Shown here in pieces: positions 23,691 to 36,870 of a stretch of DNA of 64,000 nt (its first letter is position 1; each line of letters starts with the position of its first letter). Position numbers and translations under genes: made by a program. The notes under the pieces are model-generated. The model saw only the letters and a list, made by a program, of their open reading frames with translations, was not told the origin of the DNA and searched no databases. Source of the DNA: Sambucus nigra (Eukaryota > Streptophyta > Magnoliopsida > Dipsacales > Adoxaceae); NCBI GenBank assembly GCA_949130495.1, contig OX422207.1, forward strand, positions 786,894,384 to 786,958,383, given 5' to 3'.

Positions 23691-24950
23691 TGTTCAGATA
23701 TTATGTCCATGAGGGGAAACTATACCGAAAAGGTTACCACAACAGGCCTTTAAGATGCATCACGCTGGAGGAAGCTAATGAGGTATTAAAACAGGCACAT
23801 GAGCCATGACACATTGGTGGAGCAAAACTCTATGACCAACTAATGACATTGGGGTATTTATGGCCCACCATCGAAAAAGATTCAGCACAATTTTTTTGAA
23901 AGTGCATGACATGTCAGCTCCATGGGAATATGATTCATGCTCCCTCGATGGACCTACATTCTCTTTCAACTCCTTTTCCATTTCACACATGAGCATTAGA
24001 TCTAGTAGGGGCAATCAACCCCTCCTTGAGGGGCAAGATCTGGATATTGGTGGCTACGGCGTGCTTCACCAAATGGGCAGAGGCCACACCATTGAAGAAA
24101 GCTACGGCTGGAGTGGTTACGCGCTTTATAAAAGAGTATTATTTGCAGATTTGGTATCCCGAAGGTGTTTTTATCAAACAATGGACTGATTAGTGATGTG
24201 CGATTGCTCACATAAAGGTATTTTATTATTCACCACAAATCAACGGTAGCATACCCTAAGTGCAATGGGTAGGCCAAAGCTACAAACAAGGCTCTGGTGA
24301 ACATCCTTTCGAAGATGTTAGAAGATTTCCGAGGAACTTGGGATGATAAAATACTAGAGGCCTTGTGGGCATATAGAACTACAAAGAGGAAACCTATGAG
24401 GTACACTCCTTTCTCTCTGCTGTTTGGCACTAAAGTAGTTCTCCCAATAGAGCTCGAGGTACATTCTACGCGCTATAACCTACTAAGTGCAATGCTTCCC
24501 CACAGTCATCATGTATAACTGGAAGCATTAGAAGAACACATAGATAATGCGAGAAAAGCATTTTGAGATGTATAGAAAACAGTTGTCCAGATCTTATGAC
24601 CAAATGTTAAAGCTAAGAAAATTCTAGGAAAGTGATCTAGTTTTGAAGGCTTATACATGACACATCCGGGGTTTCTCACTGCCTAAGTTCGAAGCAAATT
24701 GGGAAGGTCCTTATGTTGTTCGAAAGGCCCATGATTCAGGATATTGTGAAATCTCGAAGGTTGAGGATGAAGAGACTTTTAAACTTAACAACAAATGGTT
24801 TAAAATTTATTTTTTTTAAGTTGTTAATTTGTCCTAGCATTCTTTTTGGGTTTGTAAGTTGTAGGTACAAGTTGGAAAGAGAGCATGTTCTCACAACTTG
24901 TCAAGATACTTTTTAAGAATTATATAGATAGCAAGAGGATAGAGTTGATT
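23691..24950 (+). pseudogene. pol: E3 integrase, remnant
   Basis: Visible parts are YYVHEGKLYRKGYHNRPLRC, the zinc-binding IGGAKLYDQL ... KCMTCQ, the core ALDLVGAINPSLRGK and FTKWAEATPLKKA, then WAYRTTKRKPMRYTPFSLLF. The second catalytic Asp reads Asn (SNNG, 24177-24179) and the third catalytic Glu reads Lys (NG-stop-AKATNK, codon 24276-24278). All three changes fit C-to-T or G-to-A mutation. Many other stops. The frame fades near 24950, where a Copia fragment begins. Confidence 0.75.
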
Positions 24951-25046
24951 CATCCATAAGTTTGTTTATATTTTTTTTCTTCATAGACAATTCGCATGAA
25001 AGTAAAAAGCAATTCTATATTATAAAAGCGAGAGCTTTTCTCAATC

Positions 25047-25061
25047 AAAGCTCTGATACCA
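25047..25061 (-). other. Copia primer binding site next to the 25064-26706 LTR
   Basis: On the - strand TGGTATCAGAGCTTT, complementary to the 3' end of initiator tRNA-Met, stands two bases from the LTR end. About 100 bases of internal sequence remain to its left. Confidence 0.7.
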
Positions 25062-25063
25062 CT

Positions 25064-26706
25064 TGTTGGGACAATTGGCCCCCGATTTTACAATTCTTAT
25101 ACTTCAAAATCAATTATTTCCTTTTATAGATGCGGAAGTGAGATGCTGGTTCAATAAAAACAAATTTTAATTTACTTCAAAATTAAAATTAAACAAAGTG
25201 AAATATGATTAAAACACACACACACAAATTGATTTCACTTAAACACAATTAATTCAACCCAAGTCCTAGAAATTTGCCTAAGTCATATTTTCTCAATTTT
25301 ATCAAGTTAGGCCAAACCAATTTTATCAGTTAAATTAAATGACTTGAATTAAATTAACATAAACATTACCCAATATTAATTTGCACCAAATTAAACAAGT
25401 AGTGATTAAATTAAACCAATTTTATCTTTTTACCTAAGCATGCGTTCTAGGTGATTTTGCAAAAGATAAAATAAACAATTAATCCACTACGCCGCGATTT
25501 ACGAGGAAAAATCCACAACGGAAAAAAAATCTCGAACACTAAGTACGGAATTTACAAATACAAGCAAGATGACTTACAACACTCGACTCGATCCCTCTCA
25601 AGCCCCGACGCGTCTTCTTGTATTAACCTCTGCCTAACGAATAACCATGGAGCTCCATCGCGATCTCGAAACACACCGATCAGACTTTATATGGCCACCG
25701 TCACCCGAACTAGGAGCCTTTCTCCAAGTGGATAAATCACCGCAAACTTCTTCTTCTTTGTAGGATGTAGAAGTAAACCCAAACGTCTCTTCAAAACGGT
25801 AAAGATGAAAAATCGGTGCCAAACACTCCAAGCAATGATATATATTGGAACTTGGAATAAATTAAACATTGGGTGAAAACAACAGTGTTAAATCATTTTT
25901 CCTTTCAAAGATGAACACTCAAAACCATGAACTTTTCTTGGAAGAATTTGCTCTCCAAAAGCTCTCTCTAGGAGGTAGAATGGAATGGAAAGTTAAGTTA
26001 TAAAATTTCATTTCTGCACTTAAGAACTTCCTGTCAAAAGATAGTGGGAAAAACAAGATGGAAAGTGGGTCAAAACTGCCAAATACCTGTTCCCGCCAAA
26101 TCTCGTTCGAACGATATTTTCGTTCGAATGAAATCTCGTTCGAATGAGGCTTCTAACGAGGTTCTAGTGTGAACTCATTAGAAATCTCGTTGGAAGTTTC
26201 ATTCGAACATCAGGTTCATTCGAACGACACTTCGAACGACTTTTCAGTGGCCTTTGGGGAACTCGTTGGCAAACTCATTCGAACGACTTATGGTTCGAAC
26301 GAAAATCTCGTTCGAACAACACTTCGAACAAACTTCCAGAAAGTTTGAAAAATTCGATTTTAGCCCAGAAACTTTATATACTCTATATAAAAGTTTAATA
26401 AAATATTTCTGAAAAATAAACAACAGTTTTAATTAAACCTACACCCATTATAAACTGTTCCAAGATCCTATATATATATGTAATGCATTCATACCTTGGG
26501 AGCATGGAACCACTGTTGATGACATAGAAATGAGACACTTAAACTCGGCATTTTGATGAATCTTTGTACACTTGGCCGCTACGTCTTCAACAAACACATC
26601 ATAGGCTTGAAGGATGATCAATATACTCTTTCCTATGACTCAAACATTTTTGTCTGGAATTGAGCCAAAACTACAAAGGACTCAATTGAAAATTTGTGTC
26701 CTTACA
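25064..26706 (-). repeat. Copia-type LTR in E3, nearly solo
   Basis: On the - strand it starts TGTAAGGACACAAATT at 26706 and ends GGGCCAATTGTCCCAACA at 25064. A TATA-like TATATATC lies near 25840 on the - strand. Upstream, 26100-26340, is a dense cluster of TCGTTCGAACGA variants. It resembles in layout, but not closely in sequence, the LTRs of the Copia element at 30080-61082. Its gag and pol are absent; only about 100 bases of leader remain. Confidence 0.7.
26100..26340. repeat. Cluster of CGTTCGAACGA-type palindromes
   Basis: About ten copies of TCGTTCGAACGA, TTCGTTCGAATGA and relatives in 240 bases, in the U3 of the Copia LTR. Confidence 0.7.
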
Positions 26707-26879
26707 TATATTATGCATTCCAAAAACACAGTTTATTCAGACATATAAGAGGATTTACTACCTCGAGATACATGAAAGAAATAACACAAGCAAAACGGGG
26801 CAGTACATTTTTTAACTCCAAAGTCCTTTCAATAATCATTTGGGTCGTCTATAACAAAGCATAAGCTGGAGGAGTCTAA

Positions 26880-29800
26880 AATCCTATGATGATGGTGAGG
26901 TAGAAGAGAAGCCAAAGAAACCTCCTCGCTGGATAAGTCTATCATCTACTACTGATAACGACCCATCTTTTGCTGAAGCTGATCGACCTTCATCTTAGCC
27001 TTAGCCAAAGACTCCTTGACAACCACAACCTCCTCTTTAGCTTTAGCAATTTTAGAGTTTAAAGTGGCCATCTTCTCAGCTATTGCATTTTGCGAGTGGG
27101 TAACAGCTTGGATTTTTGCATGAAAGGAGGGAAGGTCCGCTTTCTTGAAGGGCTTGAGCAGATTAATGAGCCATTTTAGGGAAAAAAACCTCGCTTACAA
27201 GAACATTGATTTGGCCCATTATTTCCTTGATCTTCTTGGGACTTAAAGAGGGAAGAGGAGCATGCAGTACATCAGACAAGATGGTGGCAAATCCAAATAA
27301 CCTGCAATCCATCATAATAGGGATGACTTGAATACAATGAGAAGTGAAGGTGGAAGGGTGGCATTCCAACAGTCGTTCAATTGACTCATTATAAGGAGGG
27401 GTTACAATATGGGTAAAATCCTTTAAAATTTGCCTCACAAACTCAACAAGATCCAGTTCTGGAGGATGAACACTAAAGGCGTTGTCGGTGGCAGAGGGAA
27501 AGATAGAATTTGAAGCCTTATCATCTTCTTGCAAAACAGGAGTTGTGTCTCGTTCCCCTCCCTCCACGTTTTGGGTTGTGTGAGGCACAGTGTTGAGTTT
27601 AACAAAATTCCCAACAGACTCTGGAGGAACATTCTCAGGAGGTACTTATTTGGTAGGGGCAACAGCACCCCCAAAAGTCTTTGGTTGACTCACTTCAACC
27701 TGAGAGAATGAGGAATAATTTAAGTTGGAAGAAAACAGAGTATGGGCATAATATATGTTCTTAAGCCTCGGTTTGCCTAAAGCACCTTTATGGTTGCTCG
27801 ACTAGGTGAACTGTTGTTGCTTCAAATGTCCCAATTTTACTTAAAATATCTTTATGGTTGCTCAACTAGGTAAACAATTATCGCTTTAAAAGTCCCAGTT
27901 TTACTTAAAGAACCTTTATGGATGCTCGACTAAGTAAGACTGGGCATTCTTAAGCCTCCGTTTGCCTAAAACACCTTTATGGTTGCTCGACTAGGTGAAC
28001 TGTTGTTGCTTCAAATGTCCCAATTTTACTTAAAATATCTTTATGGTTCCTCAACTAGGTAAACAATTATCGCTTCAAAGTCCCAGTTTTACTTAAAGAA
28101 CCTTTATGGATGCTCGACTAAGTAAGACTGGGCATTCTTAAGCCTCGATTTGCCTAAAACACCTTTATAATTGCTCGAATAGGTAAACTATTGTCACTTC
28201 AAAAGTCCCAGCTTTACTTAAAGGACCTTTATGGTTGCTCAACTAGGTAAATTTTTGTCACTTTAAAGTTTGAGTTTTACTTAAAGCACCTTTATGGTTG
28301 CTCGATTAAGTAACACTGGGCATCTTCAAGCCTCAGTTTACCTAAAGCACCCATGTGGTTGCTCGACTAGGTGAACTACTTGCTGCTTACAAAATCCAGA
28401 TTTTACTCAAAGAAATAAAGGATGGTTTGACTAAAGAAATTGAGAGTATGGATACCTCCTTAAGAAAGGATTCCTTAATAGCCATTGGATCACGAGCAAC
28501 CTCAGAAACCCCAACAGGGGCAATAATTGTCTTCTCCAATATTTGGCTTCTGTTCTAACTTGTCCCTCCTTAGGAGTGGCTGCTTTACCTTCCAGTATAG
28601 AGGGCTTAAACGAACCCACTAAAAGTTGTTCTGTAATGGTGACCTTGGAGGGAACAACCACAAGATCCCGACAAATGTTGGTGTTAACTTCCTCAATGGG
28701 CGCAACCTGCGAAAGACATCACACAATGTAAGTGTAATTAATATACACAGTGAGGAGAAACACAAAATGTAAGAAATAGTGCACACTTACCATAGTCATG
28801 GGACCCATAACTTCTGTTGATCTAATCTCAACCAATCCTTTGTCCTAAGGAACAACTGTTAAAGAAGTACTAGGCTCTATTATCAAGGGAACATTTCCTT
28901 CATGATGGGGGGATGATGAATGAGGATCAACACTAGGAGAGTGCTGGGAAGAAGGGTCTTAGGCACTAGGGGTTGCCTTAGTTTTATCATGCTCTGGGTC
29001 ATATCTATAGTCATCAAGAATGGTATAATATATGGGAATATAACCAGGATTCTTAGTAGAGTAGATGTGATGAAGCTTACGAGATGGTCAAACTAAGGGG
29101 GAGTCCTTCTCCTCATCATCTTCTTCATCTTCTTCCACCTCTTCACCCTCTTCAAGCAGAAACTCGTCATCAATATCGTCAAGACGAAATTTAACCTTGG
29201 GACTAGATCTCGCCCTCTTTTAACCAACAATATGTGCAGGGGGAGTAAAGGAGATACCTCATTCTACCATCTATTGGGCTAAGATAGCTCAAGCATATGC
29301 ATATCCTTGATCAAACCGCCTTAGAAAATTGCCAAGCAGCTCTGTGCACTGATAACCAATGGAGGGTCAGGAAAAGACTGGGATTGAGATGATTGTGAAG
29401 GACTAGATGGTATAACCTTCATTTTCTTGCTAGGGGTATTTTTCTAAGTCTTAGCCACAACAACACTTAAGATGTCAATGGGAGTTTCCTCTTGGGCAGC
29501 ATCTCGATAAATAGTAGGGAGATCCACAACCTCCTCCACCTATTGAGAACTGGAAACCCCTTTTATTTTTCTTCAAAATGGCCTCACTTAGAGGTTCCAA
29601 AGGTGGAAGTTCTTTGGGGGTGTTGTTGTTGGTCTTGCTCTGGGAAAATTGGGCTTGATTGATAGTACAAGTTCGCAACCCCAAATCAGATGGGGGAAAA
29701 TGTTCAATAGCAGGGTAAATAGGCTTTCGTTCAATAACCTTAAGAAAACGGTTAAGGGAGTTGTGCAATAATACATTAAGGTATTTAACTTACCTATTAC

Positions 29801-30074
29801 CTCGTGTATCCTTAGAAGGGATAACAACTTGGTCTTATAACTAGACAAAAGAGTGGTTATTGTCTCAGTTAGGAAATAACTATACGCCTTCAAAAAAATT
29901 GAAGGTCTTTCGGTAGCGTTATGATTGAGAAGGGGCACTCCCTGATCAAAACCAAACTGCATGGCTACTCGATGGGGGTGAGTAGACTGTGTAGACGTTA
30001 GACCATTCCGTACACGAGGGAAGGTAAAAGGGTGTAAGAACTAAAAGAACATTAAAAGAAGGGAAATTGAGGGC
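26880..30074 (-). pseudogene. Antisense accessory gene of E3, multi-exon, main part
   Basis: The - strand carries several exons. The first visible one (about 30020-29795) has HPFTFPRVRNGLTS and HPHRVAMQFGFDQGVPLL. Then comes a GTAAGT donor (about 29793) and an exon with RKPIYPAIEHFPPSDLGLR. Further introns are seen, for example at about 28790-28709. A 142-codon stretch (27588-27163) leads into a C-terminal coiled coil with IAEKMATLNSKIAKAKEEV (about 27100-26960). Stops are frequent. The layout (antisense, between integrase and 3' LTR) fits Tat accessory genes. The MQFGFDQ stretch recalls PMD-type or related plant transposon proteins; I am not sure of the family. Confidence 0.5.
27745..28400. 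repeat. Tandem repeat in E3 antisense gene, about 188-base units of three 63-base parts
   Basis: CTTAAGCCTC(G/C)(G/A)TTTGCC recurs near 27762, 27949, 28138 and 28325. Within each unit TTACTTAAA..CCTTTATGGTTGCTCGACTAGGTAAAC repeats about three times with variation. It probably lies in an intron of the antisense gene. Confidence 0.8.
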
Positions 30075-30079
30075 AAAAG

Positions 30080-31333
30080 TGAACAACCCCTTTTGCGTGT
30101 GTTTCAAATCAAACCAATTTTTACTAAAAATTTATCCAACTTTTAATGTGCACTAAACCAAGTTGTGAAAACCCAATTCTTACTTTAAACCAATTTTATT
30201 GATTAATCCTAAACATGCATCTAGTGATTAAAGCAAGTAAAATAAAGTAAAGAATACTCACAACGCCGGATGTACGAGGAAAAAAACCAAAATGGGAAAA
30301 CAACCTCGGACGGCCCAAGCCAGACAATCACTATGAACAATGGTTTTACTAAGACAGATTAACCTTACTCAATGACTCGATCCCCATAGGTTTTGATGCT
30401 CCTTCTTATCTTCAACCGTTATTCAATAGTGCTCACGCAGAAATTCCGTCTTCCATGATACCTGTCCACAACACTCGACTCCACGAATGTCTCGGTGTCT
30501 ACCGAATGTCTTTGATTCGTCTACGATGTCGAACAAGAAGTCCTTCTCTTTTCTTCACCGCAAATCCCTGATTTTCAATGGTAGAACAAACTTTCTTAGT
30601 GCAACAAGATCACATAAACATAAACTAATGATAACTCGGATCTTTGCAAACTCTAAGGATGTTTTTATGCCTTTTAAACCTTAGAAAACATGTGCAAACA
30701 CGTACTGGATGGTAAACTATTTTTTCTAGATGCATACTTACGAAACTCTGATGAAAACACGCTTTAAATCAGATTTAAATTCTATCTCGAAAATTGTGTC
30801 ATGCGAAATACAATGCCACGTCGTTCACGTGACATGAACATCTCGTTCGAACGAGAGCTTATGTCGTTTGAACGACAGCGCGTAAGTTTGACTTATTGTT
30901 GACTTTCTAATTAAAACGTCTCTTTTAAAAGAGATCCAAATTAGTCAAACTCTATTTCGAGCTTATCAAAATAAAACGTACTGTAAACCATTAAAACACT
31001 TTTAAAAACATTTTAAAACATTTTTCTTTATAAAAATACATCCTTATCTTTTATAAAAATAATTCCGAGAATCATTAATTATACGCATTCATACCTGAGT
31101 GATCTCGGAATGCAATTAACTTTGAAGACAAGTAAACTTGAACCAATTAAACTTTGGCATGATTAATTCTTTGAATCTTTGTTACAACGTCTTCAATTTT
31201 ATTCAATACGTAGTAGACCAAGTGAGATCGTGACAAAATAAAAATCTTCCTATGACATATTGTAAACACAGTTTTATTCGCGGAATTAGGTCAAAACAAT
31301 ATAGGGACTCAATTGGAAATTTATGTCCTTATA
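30080..31333 (-). repeat. 3' LTR of the Copia element
   Basis: About 1.25 kb and alignable over its length with 59837-61082. The outer base pair at 31332 has changed, so it starts TATAAGGAC instead of TGTAAGGA on the - strand. The polypurine tract AAAGGGGGAGA lies beside it (31336-31347, - strand). TCGTTCGAACGA variants are at 30841-30890. Confidence 0.88.
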
Positions 31334-33457
31334 AATCTCCCCCTTTGACTATTCCAGGGCAAAACTAAACCAGTGGAATGCCCAAGTCAGACCGTCAAGC
31401 CGTATGACGCCTAAATCCCATCCTATAAACCCAAAATAAAAAATACAGGACACGGACTAGAATTTGTAGCACCGACAAGCATGAACTGTCTAAATGTGAT
31501 GTAGACTTTAAATCTCGAATCATTGAAGCATACCTACACACATGAAACAGACAAACAAATACCAAGTGAAGTATGGAGGAACAAATGAAACCAATTTATA
31601 TATATCCAAATGATACCAAATGACAATAGATACCAATATGAATAAACTCTGAAAAATCATTTATTAAACAATTTGAGCAACAAAATGATACCCAATGTGT
31701 ACAACCAATTTGAGATACCAATTTGTAAATTATGCAATAAAAAACATGCTCGTGTTCAAATCTCCCCCTACATGCTCAAATCTCCCCCTACATCACATAC
31801 ATCTCTCCCCCTTTTTTGTCTCGAATAGACAATCCGATGAAAAGATAAACCAATCAAAATATCTTGCATGAGAATATAAACCAATTTGAATCACATAATG
31901 AATATAGCAATCTAATCAGGTGTGATAAACGGACTATATGCAAAAAACCAATTTAGAACCAATAAATCCTGTATATAAACCAGTCAGTCCAGAAACACTT
32001 CCAGCAGTACCAAAAATATCACCAAAATAACCAGTGGACTGCAAACCAATCAGAAGCAAGAAATCAGCCTGTCATTCGAACGAGCCAGGGACGTCGCTCA
32101 AACGAAATGAGGACGTCGCTCGAACGAAGGACATATGTCGTTCACGCGACATAGAGATGTCGTTTGAACGACTGCTTGCGACCTGCTAAATTTTCCCATT
32201 TTCCCAGAAATATGTTATGTTTTTGCCCAGTGAAAAAATTTCCAGAAAAAAATCAATGGAAGGCCCTGACAGCAGCAAAACAGTGTTAAGACAGTAGGTT
32301 TTTAACACAAAAACTCATAAAAACTAACAATGTGAGTTACATGCAAACATAGTACCGATGTGCTCAAACATGGACATGAAATAAATAGGCGTGAAACTAC
32401 AACAAATGAGTCACAATTCCAACACATCGAAAAGATCAAGAAGCTCTAATTGATAGTGATAAATCATCAAACTTTATCATAGCCATATGACATTTTAAGT
32501 GTGAACTTAATGAACTAAACAAACTACATGCACACAAATCCAGAATTTTGACGATTCTTCAAACAATAGCATCAAATTGAAATGTTTCAATATTAGGATT
32601 AGTTGCGCAACCCCGTTAAAATTTTTAATCCATCCAAACTCCCTCAATAATATAATATTTTCTTTGGAATGAACTAAACTAATTTGACCCTTTTCTTATC
32701 ATATTGCATTTTCTTTTGGGCTCTTTTAAACGGGGGCTTTCACGTCGAGTTAATTTTGAACTCTCGCAGCCCTTTCCCGTGAATACACTCATCATTTTTC
32801 AATTCAAATCCTCACGGTAAACGGTTCTTACATGCACACTTCTCCTTAAGTCTACTTACGCATAAATGACAAGATTGAGATAAAAATGCCTCACCAAATT
32901 CAAATATGCAAGAGAAGTCAAACATCCATATAAACTCGTGCATGTGTGCAATGTTGGCGTATATACAAAGTCGAATCAAAATGCATATCAACTTCAAAAC
33001 TAGCCCATATAAACAATGGTTATGATCATTCTAAGCATCAAAAATAATGACCAAATGTCCTACCCATATGGATAATGAAACGATTGGGGGGGAGGGGGGG
33101 GTTCAAGCACACCAATATGCCACATCAAACATGTAATCTCAAAAACAAAAATCGAAAATCTTTTTGGCTTTTCATATTTTGACTCAAATAAAAGCAAAAT
33201 CTTTTTTGGTTTTTCAAAAAATTTTCTCAAAAACAAAATATTTTTGTATTTTTCAATAGGACTCAAACAAATGAAAACTATAATATAAAATGATGCACAA
33301 GTCATAATACTAGCATTGAATATATCATGAAGCAAACTAGCATTTGACAAACAATGCAACACTATCATCCTTTAGATTTAGTATGGGAAGAATCAAGTGC
33401 ACCCAAAAGAGAATCATGAAGTTTTATTCCTAAAGCCACTAAATTCGATTTTCTAAC
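31334..33457 (-). other. 3' untranslated part of the Copia element
   Basis: No protein can be supported. At 32070-32175 there is a cluster of CGTTCGAACG-type palindromes, including TCGTTCACGCGA and TCGTTTGAACGA. At about 33140-33250 a CAAAAAGATTTT-type unit repeats. The strand would run from gag into the polypurine tract. Confidence 0.6.
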
Positions 33458-34377
33458 CTAAGTAAGTGTAAAATGATGCATGTGGGTTTTGGAAACCGAG
33501 GCAACTTTATTACTAAACTTCCTAGGAGCTTGTCTAAGGTCGTAACAATAACGCCTAAGGTGACCTTTCCTACCACAAAATATGCAAAAGTAGCGATGGT
33601 GGGAATGGTTACCTATATGTGGACCTTTTCTAACCTCCTTAGTGTTTCTCACATGTGCGAGGGGAATGGGAACAACTCTCTCATCAAAACCTATACCTCC
33701 ACTATCTCCCTTAATTAATATGGTGCCTAGGATCTTATCTAACTTCTTCGATCTAGCCTCCAAATCAAACTTGACTCTAGACGAGTCTCTCAATCTCTCC
33801 TCCAACTCGTGAATCCTAGACTCGAGTAAACTCCTAGACTCCTCAAACTCTAAATCTCCTTTTTCAAAAATTCCATCGAACCACGGAGATTATCTCTCTC
33901 TTTCCCCACAAACTCTAGTTTCTCCCTAAACTTCTTCTCTCGTGCCCTAAGATCCTCAATCAAACTATCATTATTTTCTATGGAACGCTCATTCAACTTA
34001 CCTTGCAATTTTTAGTTAGCCTTTTTCACCTCATCGTTTCGGCATACAACTCATTAAACGCATTTTATAACTCTTTCACATCTACCTCCTCCTCGTCACT
34101 CTCTTCGCCCTCACTAACATGGGATTCACTCAAAAACTCCTCGGAAGTCATGCACATGAGAATCATCGTCGCTCACATGACATGCCATAAATGCAACAAA
34201 GTTACGATCAATGGGGGAACTCTCTCCCTCTTCCGGATCACTATCACATAAGCTGGCACTATAGACAATGGGTTGTTTGCCCTCTTTCTTAAGTATAGTG
34301 GGACACTCCTTAACTTTGTGGCCGTACCCCTTACACCCAAAACACTTATCTGACTCATCTCTCTTAGGCTTATCAAA
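33458..34377 (-). pseudogene. gag: Copia gag, C-terminal part with two zinc knuckles
   Basis: The piece begins just after the NA1 insertion. The first knuckle is CFGCKGYGHKVKEC, followed by an acidic SDPEEGESS stretch; the second is CIFCGRKGHLRRYC near 33600. Both fit CX2CX4HX4C. Between them lies a charged coiled coil with frame breaks. Two knuckles with this spacing are what I know from SIRE/Maximus gag. The frame stops at 33458 and no protease follows. Confidence 0.75.
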
Positions 34378-34382
34378 CTTAT

Positions 34383-35811
34383 TGATCGAGGTGTAAATCG
34401 AGCGTCCGTGTTATACGCTAGTCGTTGTTATTAGCTTCCAACCTCAATACAAAAAACCAAAACTTGGAACTAAACTCTTAAGGATTATAGTGGTGCGTCT
34501 GGGTATCGAATCCACATGGAATGTTTGATAGAATTTAATTGATTTATTACTTATAAATTAAAAGTGAAAAAGATGATGATGGTTGAAAAGGAAAAAAAAT
34601 TTAACTATGCATGCATGAGCAAACTAATTAAGATGAATGAGAAAGCAGGTTGGAATAAAATCCCCTAACCCTAGTAATTTACCGTGTAGAATACTAGAAT
34701 TGTAAATTATAAATTTAAATGAATCCAATCTTTATAGATCCTAAGCATTACGTATATGAGATTTAAGCCCGCACCATACGAAATCAAAGGTAAATATAAA
34801 GCGGTGCTAAATAATTATATGCACATTGTATTCTTAAACATCCCAAGTACCTAGGGTAAGAGAGATTAAAAGATATACAATGGTTGTAAAATTGTCTCGC
34901 ACGACTCTTTCAAATTTTTAATTTAAATTCTATTTTCTACATAAGTAATTTACATTAGGATGGGTTCATGCATTCCAACCCTTAAAAACTTAACTAGGCA
35001 TGATTTTATTAAATGAAAACAAAATTCTAGATGTGCAGGAAGTCATAGGTCTATTATGCATTGAAAAGGAACTTGAATTTAGAAACAAAATTAAACTACA
35101 AGAGTAATTTAAACTTACAATATGAAAGAAATTGAAAGTAGAACTTAGCAATACTTGAATGGAAGAAGGAGATCTGAACTTGAAAATTTTATCTTGAATA
35201 ACTCTTGTTAAACTTACAAACTAGGGTTTTTCTAAATCCTAAGGAAAGAAAAATATGAAATTATATGCCAAAAAAGACTCTTTCTCTTCCTCCCTTTTAT
35301 TACTCTAGGGCTTGGCTTTTTATATACCCAAATATGACTTTTCCATACCTCTCCACATTTTACAACTAATAAAAAGGAATTATACAAGAAATTTCAAGAG
35401 TTGAAACTCTTCACCTTCCAGAATTAATTTCAACTTTGGCTTTCTGTCTCCAACTTCAAATGGGCATAACTTCTTCACTGTAGCTCGGATTGAGGTGCCG
35501 TTTTTTCCAATGTTCTTGTAATTTAGATGTCTTCAACTTTCTAGTCTTCCCCACCTCCGAAATATGGATGTAAAATTATAAAAATTCCCTTGAACTCCCC
35601 ATTTCTTGCTTTCTTTCACTGTTTTGCATTCTCTTTCGCACTAATTTGCATGAAATACCCGTAAAACACATAAGAGATACACAAAATACGAAATACTTGC
35701 CGAAAAGGGTTAGTAGAATAAATATAAGATAAATTCAAGCTATTTACAATGCATGGGATCATAAAAATACTGAAATTAAGGGGATAAATGTGAAGAATTT
35801 ATGCCTAATCA
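34383..35811 (-). repeat. 3' LTR of NA1
   Basis: 1429 bases, matching 50847-52273 with scattered substitutions and a few small indels. Contains the motif GAAGTTATGCCCATTTG (- strand), also seen in NA2. Confidence 0.92.
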
Positions 35812-36264
35812 AATCCCCCCACCTTAGAACTTTACGCGTCCCGAGCAATGTAAGAGAAATGAGTTGACTTTTGAAATTCCTTTTATTGAAATAAAATTTC
35901 ACTTTCGCAGGCAAGTGATTGCATTGAGCATATGCAACAAGCCTTTAAACCCCTAGGTTACCCTAGTAGGACGAGTTTTGTCTCGTGAGGGTTTGCAGTG
36001 AATACGCCCACAAAATTCTTTATTGACTCAAATAAATATCAAAATACTTAAAAATTGTACGATTTAAACTTTTCGAAAAATAATCACCATAAATTTATAT
36101 TTAAATGTCTCAAACCATAGTGTGTCTATGAAAAGCCAGAAATTTAACCTCAAATTTCCACCTATTGAGCATTACGTTACTTTTCAAAAATTCGTTTTGA
36201 TTCAAATTCTCACAGGATGCTCTCACAAACGAATCACTCAGATTGTGGTTGTTTTCTCTCGGTA
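35812..36264 (-). other. 3' internal end of NA1 with conserved block
   Basis: No gene. About 35910-36000 on the - strand matches 57767-57860 of NA2: AACCCTCACGAGAC, ACTCGTCC, ACTAGGGTAACCTAGGGG and TTGCATATGCT occur in the same order. The polypurine tract is at 35813-35825. Confidence 0.75.
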
Positions 36265-36269
36265 TGCAT

Positions 36270-36807
36270 TGTTGATACCAAAATTAGTCCGCTGACGTGG
36301 ATGAATTATGTGGAGACACGTGTCACTCTACATAGCGCCTACAAATATTTTTGAACAACACCCTGACTTCGAGGAACTCAATCTCCCCGACCAACTATGA
36401 CTCTCCGAGAAACAAGTATACTCCGAGCAACTTGTACATACCAAGCAGCTTAGGCGGTCCGAGCTGCACCTCGATCAGAGCATTTATTACCAGACAATTA
36501 AGAGGATTAAATGTGCATTAAATGCTGATTATTATCATATAGATGTATACGCCTATTGGACAGCTATGTATTACCCTTTCACATGTACAGCCTCAGGACT
36601 ATAAATACATTGTATCATCCTCATTATAAGGGGACTCAGAATTTCTTGGTAAAAACTTGTTATTGAGAATTCCCAAACAGTCAGCAATAACAAAAAAAGT
36701 GGACGTAGGCCATTCTTATAAGGCTGAACCACTTTAAAATTCTTTTGTCTTATTTATTTTTATCTGTGAGTGATTAATTAGGCATAATATAATTTTTTAC
36801 ATCAACA
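36270..36807 (+). repeat. 5' LTR of T36
   Basis: 538 bases. TATAAATA at 36600-36607. Downstream is GTGGACGTAGG ... GGCTGAACCAC (about 36700-36732), the same pair as in the E1 LTR. Confidence 0.95.
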
Positions 36808-36810
36808 GAT

Positions 36811-36828
36811 TGGCGCCGTCTGTGGGAA
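36811..36828 (+). other. Primer binding site of T36
   Basis: TGGCGCCGTCTGTGGGAA, three bases after the LTR. The first nine bases match the tRNA-Asp end; the form is frequent in Tat elements. Confidence 0.75.
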
Positions 36829-36870
36829 ACGACTGAAATTCTCGTTTTTCACCAAAATAATTTATCACCA

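Noticed and set aside
27745..28400. CRISPR-like look of regularly spaced repeats
   Set aside because: Units are adjacent, diverged and 63/188 bases long, with no unique spacers; this is a plant tandem repeat.
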